Assembly: GCA_003599275.1 (NCBI GenBank)
Contig: QZJG01000005.1
Coordinates: forward strand, 1-64,000
Direction: 5' to 3'
DNA length: 64,000 bases
Origin: Nitrospiraceae bacterium
GTDB lineage: Bacteria; Nitrospirota; Thermodesulfovibrionia; UBA6902
Under the pieces are notes generated by a model that was given only the letters and a program-made list of their open reading frames with translations, had not been told where the DNA came from and did not search any database. Position 1 is the stretch's first letter. Each line of letters starts with the position of its first letter. Made by a program: the position numbers and the translations under genes. Positions 59,482 through 64,000 of the stretch are shown piece after piece.

Positions 59482-60792
59482 ATGAAAAAATCAACACGAC
59501 ACAGGCAGACCCCAAAAGGCCCGCCCCGCCAAAAACCGGCCCCGGAAAACCCTATCGTCTTGACCGGAGAGCAGGAGGTGCAAAAATGGCACCATGAAAA
59601 GCTCATGGAAATGGTTACGGAACGTACAAATGAGCTGCGCCTGCTGAACGAAGAATTCAGGACAATCTTCCAGGGCCTGCCTCTTGGGATCGTATATCTC
59701 GACCGCGAATTCAACATAATAAGGGCCAACAGGTTTTTCTGCGACCTCATCAGTGTCAGTGAAGAAGAAATCCTGGGGAAGCCCTGCTATGATACCGTGG
59801 GAGAACATGCCGCCGATACAACAAAGAAAGACCTTGAAAAGATCTGCACCTTTTGTAAAAAAAGCATATGCTTTACAGATAAAAAACCTGCGATAATAGA
59901 AAGACCTCTCGGCGTCAGGTTTATCAGGGTGACTACAATCCCCGAATTGAATGAAAGCGGGGACATCGTCCGTTTCCTCGAAATAGTAGAAGACATCACC
60001 AACCGCAAGCAGGCTGAGGCCGAGGTCATCAGGATGGGCCACCTTGCGGCCATCGGGGAGCTTGCGGCCGGAGTGGCGCATGAGATCAACAATCCGGTCA
60101 ACGGCATTATCAATTACGCGCAGATACTGGCAAACAAAAGCACGGCAGGCAGCAAAGAGCACGAGATTTCCGGCCGCATCATAAAAGAGAGCGACCGTAT
60201 CGTCCATATTGTCGACAATCTCCTCTCTTTTGCAAAGGGCAGCAGCGAGGAAAGGCGCATGGTCTGCATTGACGACATACTCCACGAGTCACTTTCCCTG
60301 ACCGGGGCGATGATGAGAAAAGACGGCATAAAACTCACCGTGAACATTCCCCCCGGCCTCCCGCGCGTCATTGCGCATCCGCAGCAGATTGAACAGGTCT
60401 TTCTTAACGTCCTGAGCAATGCACGTTATGCATTAAGCCAGAGATATCCGGCAGCACATAATGACAAGGTCATCGAGATCACGGCTGGAGAAATAAAAGC
60501 CGACAATGCATCTTTTGTTCAAATAATTTTTCATGACCGGGGCACCGGCATTCCTCCGAAGGTGCTGGACCGGATAATGAACCCGTTTTTTTCGACCAAG
60601 CCTCCCAGTGCAGGGACCGGGCTGGGACTGAGCATAAGCCACGGGATTATCAGCAGCCATCATGGTAGAATTAAAATCGAAAGCTCTGAAGGGGCTTTCA
60701 CAAATGTCGTGGTCGAGCTTCCGTCTGCGGACGGGGCAAATTCGGAAGTCTGCGGCTTTGACAATGAGGAGATGCAAAACGGAAAAACATGA
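59482..60792 (+). CDS. PAS-domain histidine kinase (soluble, NtrB-like, Cys-rich PAS)
   Basis: PAS (TIFQGLPLGIVYLDREFNIIRANRFFCDLI...GKPCYDT...ICTFCKKSIC); MGHLAAIGELAAGVAHEINNPVNGIINYAQIL; DRGTGIPPKVLDRIMNPFFSTKPPSAGTGLGLSI. ATG at 59482 preferred. Confidence 0.92.
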   Translation: MKKSTRHRQTPKGPPRQKPAPENPIVLTGEQEVQKWHHEKLMEMVTERTNELRLLNEEFRTIFQGLPLGIVYLDREFNIIRANRFFCDLISVSEEEILGKPCYDTVGEHAADTTKKDLEKICTFCKKSICFTDKKPAIIERPLGVRFIRVTTIPELNESGDIVRFLEIVEDITNRKQAEAEVIRMGHLAAIGELAAGVAHEINNPVNGIINYAQILANKSTAGSKEHEISGRIIKESDRIVHIVDNLLSFAKGSSEERRMVCIDDILHESLSLTGAMMRKDGIKLTVNIPPGLPRVIAHPQQIEQVFLNVLSNARYALSQRYPAAHNDKVIEITAGEIKADNASFVQIIFHDRGTGIPPKVLDRIMNPFFSTKPPSAGTGLGLSISHGIISSHHGRIKIESSEGAFTNVVVELPSADGANSEVCGFDNEEMQNGKT

Positions 60793-62516
60793 AATCTAAA
60801 ATACTTGTAATAGATGATGAAGAGAGTTTAAGGTTTACATTCGAGAACTTCCTCTCGGATGAAGGATACTCCGTTGCTACCGCCAAAAACTTCGACGAGG
60901 CACTGTCGGAAATGAGCGGAATGAACCCGGACGTTATATTTACGGACATTATTCTTGGCGACAAATCAGGTCTCGATATCCTGAAAGAGGCGAAGACCAG
61001 AAAAATCAACTGTCCCGTAATCATGATTACCGGATACCCCAATGTCGAGACGGCGTCCGAGGCGGTCCGGATGGGGGCCTTCGATTATATGTCCAAGCCC
61101 ATCCGGCAGGCGACCCTCCTGCATCTTGCAAGGACGGCAGTACGCCACAAAATGCTCCAGGACAAAAACGAGCAGTACCGCGCAAACCTCGAGGCTATCT
61201 TCAGGAGCGTCAAAGACGCCATAGTTACCGTAGACAAAGATCTTGTGATTATGGAAGTCAACGATTCGGCACAGAAAGTCTGCGATATCAGCCGCGAATG
61301 GAGAGGCAAACCCTTTGATGCCCTGCAGTCCGCGTGCAATGGCAAATGCCTCGACGCGCTGAAAAGGTGCATCGGCACAAAAGAGGCACTCGAAATGCAA
61401 CGCACCGAATGTCTGAATAACGCAGGTCTCAGAAAGGTCGTCACTATAACGACCGCTCCCCTTTTAGACTTCCGGGGTGAATTCTCCGGGGCGGTCATGG
61501 TCGTGAGGGACGAAACCGTGCTGAACGATCTCGAAAGGAACCTGAGGGAGCGCCGGCAGTTCCACAATATCATAGGGCAGAACAAGAAAATGCAGAAGAT
61601 ATTTTCCCTTATCGAAGACCTGGCCGACGTACCATCCACCGTCCTCATTACCGGAGAAAGCGGCACGGGCAAGGAGCTGGTCGCAGACGCCATCCATTAT
61701 ACCGGCAGCCGGAGCAGCGGCCCTCTTGTAAAGGTAAACTGCTCGGCGCTCTCGGAGAACCTTCTCGAGAGCGAGCTCTTCGGGCACGTAAAGGGCGCAT
61801 TTACAGGGGCCGACAGGGACAGGACAGGGCGTTTTCAGAATGCGGACGGAGGCACCATTTTTCTTGACGAGATCGGGGACATCTCCCAGAGGATGCAGGT
61901 GCGTCTCCTGAGAGTACTCCAGGAAAAGGTGATAGACCGGGTAGGCGATTCCACCCCGATAAAAGTAGACGTCCGTATAATCGCCGCGACCAACCAGGAC
62001 CTCGCAAAAAAGGTCAGGCTGGGCGAATTCAGGGAAGACCTTTACTACCGCCTGAAAGTCATGGGGCTGTCGCTGCCCGCACTGAAGGACAGAAAAGACG
62101 ATATCCCCATGCTCATAGACTATTTCCTCAAAAATTTAAATGTCAGGCTGAATAAGAGGGTCGAGGCGCTGTCGGAAGACGTAAAGAAGGCCTTTCTGGA
62201 TTATACCTGGCCGGGCAACATCAGGGAGCTTGAGAACACCCTTGAGCACGCCCTTATAGTCTGCAAACAGGACACCGTCACACTCGAACATCTCCCGCAG
62301 GGCCTGAAAGATTTCCTCAAAGAAAAAGATTATTTCCTCACTGACCAGGACGGGCTGTCCCGGCAGGCCATAATAAAAGCGCTTGAGACATCGGGCTGGA
62401 ACAAGTCCAGGGCCGCGCGGCTTTTAGGTGTAAACGTCAGGACCATTTACCGCAAGCTGGAGAAATTCGATGTCAGCCATGAACAAACTCCACGGGAAAA
62501 TCATGACATGTCATGA
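60789..62516 (+). CDS. Sigma-54-dependent response regulator REC-PAS-AAA-Fis (NtrC family)
   Basis: ILVIDDEESLRFTFENFL; PAS with several Cys; LITGESGTGKELVADAIH; GHVKGAFTGA (GAFTGA sigma-54 loop); C-terminal Fis HTH (GWNKSRAARLLGVNVRTIYRKL). Confidence 0.96.
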   Translation: MKSKILVIDDEESLRFTFENFLSDEGYSVATAKNFDEALSEMSGMNPDVIFTDIILGDKSGLDILKEAKTRKINCPVIMITGYPNVETASEAVRMGAFDYMSKPIRQATLLHLARTAVRHKMLQDKNEQYRANLEAIFRSVKDAIVTVDKDLVIMEVNDSAQKVCDISREWRGKPFDALQSACNGKCLDALKRCIGTKEALEMQRTECLNNAGLRKVVTITTAPLLDFRGEFSGAVMVVRDETVLNDLERNLRERRQFHNIIGQNKKMQKIFSLIEDLADVPSTVLITGESGTGKELVADAIHYTGSRSSGPLVKVNCSALSENLLESELFGHVKGAFTGADRDRTGRFQNADGGTIFLDEIGDISQRMQVRLLRVLQEKVIDRVGDSTPIKVDVRIIAATNQDLAKKVRLGEFREDLYYRLKVMGLSLPALKDRKDDIPMLIDYFLKNLNVRLNKRVEALSEDVKKAFLDYTWPGNIRELENTLEHALIVCKQDTVTLEHLPQGLKDFLKEKDYFLTDQDGLSRQAIIKALETSGWNKSRAARLLGVNVRTIYRKLEKFDVSHEQTPRENHDMS

Positions 62517-62550
62517 TTTCAGGCATGTCATGAAAGTGCGACATGTCATG
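62498..62550. promoter_or_regulatory. Three phased CATGTCATG sites including a 22-bp perfect palindrome; candidate enhancer (UAS)
   Basis: AAATCATGACATGTCATGATTT at 62498-62519; CATGTCATG at 62507, 62524 and 62542 (17- and 18-nt spacing). Confidence 0.75.
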
Positions 62551-62591
62551 GTCTTCAAGCTGCTATAAGATATTCTCCTGGAATAATGATT

Positions 62592-62661
62592 GTCATGCCC
62601 GCGAATGCGGGCATCCAGTAACAGATTAAAAAAACTGGATTCCCACTTTCATGGGAATGAC
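62592..62661. repeat. Dispersed inverted repeat, family B
   Basis: GTCATGCCCGCGAATGCGGGCATCCAG...CTGGATTCCCACTTTCATGGGAATGAC. Confidence 0.8.
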
Positions 62662-62704
62662 GACAATAGACGCAGAAAATAGTTTTTCAGCTCTTCCTGC
62701 CCTC

Positions 62705-62720
62705 TGGCACACTTTCTGCA
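62705..62720 (+). promoter_or_regulatory. Candidate sigma-54 promoter (-24/-12)
   Basis: TGGCACACTTTCTGCA: GG-N10-GC spacing, strong match to TGGCACGNNNNTTGCA; about 160-200 bp downstream of the CATGTCATG sites. Confidence 0.75.
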
Positions 62721-62845
62721 ATGCATCTCCTTACCTGATTCCGGAAGTCATCACTGCTTTGATGCGGACTGGAAGGGACACTCAGGGAAAACCGTCTGTA
62801 CAAATCATAACTCTGGTTTACTTTTTAGTTTTACAGGAGGCTTCA

Positions 62846-63070
62846 ATGGAGGAAGTAAAATGCCCTAATCTGGCGGAATGGCAAAACTGGATCATACTGC
62901 TCTGCAAAAAAGGAAGCAGGCCGTATGTCCCGAAAATGTCCGACCTCCAGACGTACTGCAAGACAAAAAATTTCAGCAAATGTCCTTACTCTGCAAAGGT
63001 GGACAGCAAGGCAGCTTTTGCAACACATTACAGGAAGGGGGAAGAAGGCAAAAATGATATGCGAGTTTGA
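62846..63070 (+). CDS. Small Cys-containing protein (74 aa), unknown function
   Basis: ATG preceded by AGGAGG. MEEVKCPNLAEWQNWIILLCKKGSRPYVPKMSDLQTYCKTKNFSKCPYSAKV... Confidence 0.75.
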   Translation: MEEVKCPNLAEWQNWIILLCKKGSRPYVPKMSDLQTYCKTKNFSKCPYSAKVDSKAAFATHYRKGEEGKNDMRV

Positions 63071-63407
63071 ACAGTTCGACAGCGTGGGGGTGTTTACCTT
63101 CTGCGGCGAATTGACGAGGGAATATGAAGACGAGCTGAAACTGGTCCTGATGAGGGCAATCCACGGCATTGACCGCTCGGTCCTGAAATTCAACAACGTA
63201 AGACGGATAGACCGGAAGTGCACACGTCTTCTTAAACAGGCCTATCGCACTTCAATCCGCCTGAAAAGCCCGTTCATTATAACGGGCCTGTCCGGGACAT
63301 TACTGGCAAAACTGACACACGGCATAACCACTGATAAGGAGAGGGATAACCATGATTACTCATTCGTCGGCGGGTTTTACGGCAGCAGGAAAGCGGCCTT
63401 CAATTAA
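63054..63407 (+). CDS. STAS-like (anti-anti-sigma/SpoIIAA-type fold) protein
   Basis: MICEFEQFDSVGVFTFCGELTREYEDELKLVLMRAIHGIDRSVLKFNNVRRIDRKCTRLLKQAYRTSIRLKSPFIITGLSG. Confidence 0.65.
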   Translation: MICEFEQFDSVGVFTFCGELTREYEDELKLVLMRAIHGIDRSVLKFNNVRRIDRKCTRLLKQAYRTSIRLKSPFIITGLSGTLLAKLTHGITTDKERDNHDYSFVGGFYGSRKAAFN

Positions 63408-63642
63408 CGCCGGGCCGGTCTGCGGAAAATCCAGTGGAGTGAAGGGCCTTGCCGAGGCCATTATACTTCAGTCGCTGGAAGACCTCTGCACACAGCCCCA
63501 CAGGAAAGAAAGCAGGAAATTTTTCGGAAAGAACGGCTTCAGGACCTGCGCGGAGATCGCGGGCATCGATACCGTTGAACAATTCAAAATATTGCATCTT
63601 TTGGGAGGCAGGAAAAATGGAAGAAACAGCAGAGTACACTGA
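63352..63642 (+). CDS. Small protein of unknown function
   Basis: GLAEAIILQSLEDLCTQPHRKESRKFFGKNGFRTCAEIAGIDTVEQFKILHLLGG; overlaps both neighbouring genes, consistent with translational coupling. Confidence 0.65.
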   Translation: MITHSSAGFTAAGKRPSINAGPVCGKSSGVKGLAEAIILQSLEDLCTQPHRKESRKFFGKNGFRTCAEIAGIDTVEQFKILHLLGGRKNGRNSRVH

Positions 63643-64000
63643 GATCAGGGACAACGGCTTAAAAGAGATAATGCCGGAGCCGGACGGACTGGACCATCCC
63701 GCTTTTGAAAGCAGGAACGTTTTTCATTCGCCGAATTACACGTGGGACGACCCGATAAAAATATACCTGCGTGAAATGGAATCGATCCCGATGCTCACAA
63801 AAGACGGAGAGGTCGAGACCGCAAAGAAGATGGAGGAGGCAAGGAACGCCGTCTCGGGGACCATATTTGCCTCACCTTTCATTGTAAGGCAGATATTGCA
63901 CCTGCCCTTTCTTCTGAAGCAGAAGAAGGTTGCCCTGAAAAATTTCTGCTCTATCGAGAAAGACCTGACGGACGCCGAAAAGACGGAGTTCCTGGAAAAT
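63617..64000 (+). CDS. RpoD-family (sigma-70) RNA polymerase sigma factor, N-terminal part, truncated by window end
   Basis: ATG at 63617, open to 64000. WDDPIKIYLREMESIPMLTKDGEVETAKKMEEARNAV matches sigma region 1.2. Confidence 0.85.
   Translation, partial: MEETAEYTEIRDNGLKEIMPEPDGLDHPAFESRNVFHSPNYTWDDPIKIYLREMESIPMLTKDGEVETAKKMEEARNAVSGTIFASPFIVRQILHLPFLLKQKKVALKNFCSIEKDLTDAEKTEFLEN

Noticed and set aside
62651-62845. Extended N-terminus of the 62651..63070 ORF
   Set aside because: It overlaps the family B repeat and the sigma-54 element; the ATG at 62846 has AGGAGG upstream.

Overview
The window is about 64 kb of bacterial chromosome, densely coding on both strands. The gene content and repeat types resemble a Nitrospirota/deltaproteobacterial-like organism, but that taxonomy is an inference. 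Housekeeping blocks: malQ and a GH57 hydrolase; agmatinase plus pyruvoyl-dependent arginine decarboxylase; amidase-GerMN-murI-rph; radC; purH-purD-purE; rnr; cobA-hemD fusion; IHF/HU; sppA-rpsA-ispH-plsC-cmk; and an aromatic amino-acid cluster pheA-hisC-aroF-tyrA-aroA. Accessory content: a PEP-CTERM protein; an outer-membrane barrel plus cellulose-synthase-like GT2 pair; hicBA next to a (CTGT)n microsatellite; an ABC transporter, CxxCH beta-propeller protein and PCuAC protein; a pilin-like Ig-domain protein whose leader is a 20-copy heptamer repeat; a glycan-assembly cluster with an apparent frameshift; and an ArsR regulator next to a fused four-cluster ferredoxin/molybdopterin oxidoreductase. 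The most interesting candidate system is at the right edge. A Cys-rich PAS histidine kinase and a REC-PAS-AAA(GAFTGA)-Fis regulator are followed by three phased CATGTCATG sites, a good sigma-54 -24/-12 element, and an operon of a small 4-Cys protein, a STAS-like protein, a small unknown protein and an RpoD-like sigma factor (cut by the window end). Several dispersed MITE-like inverted-repeat elements are visible; one has apparent 4-bp target duplications. No CRISPR array, rRNA or convincing tRNA was seen.
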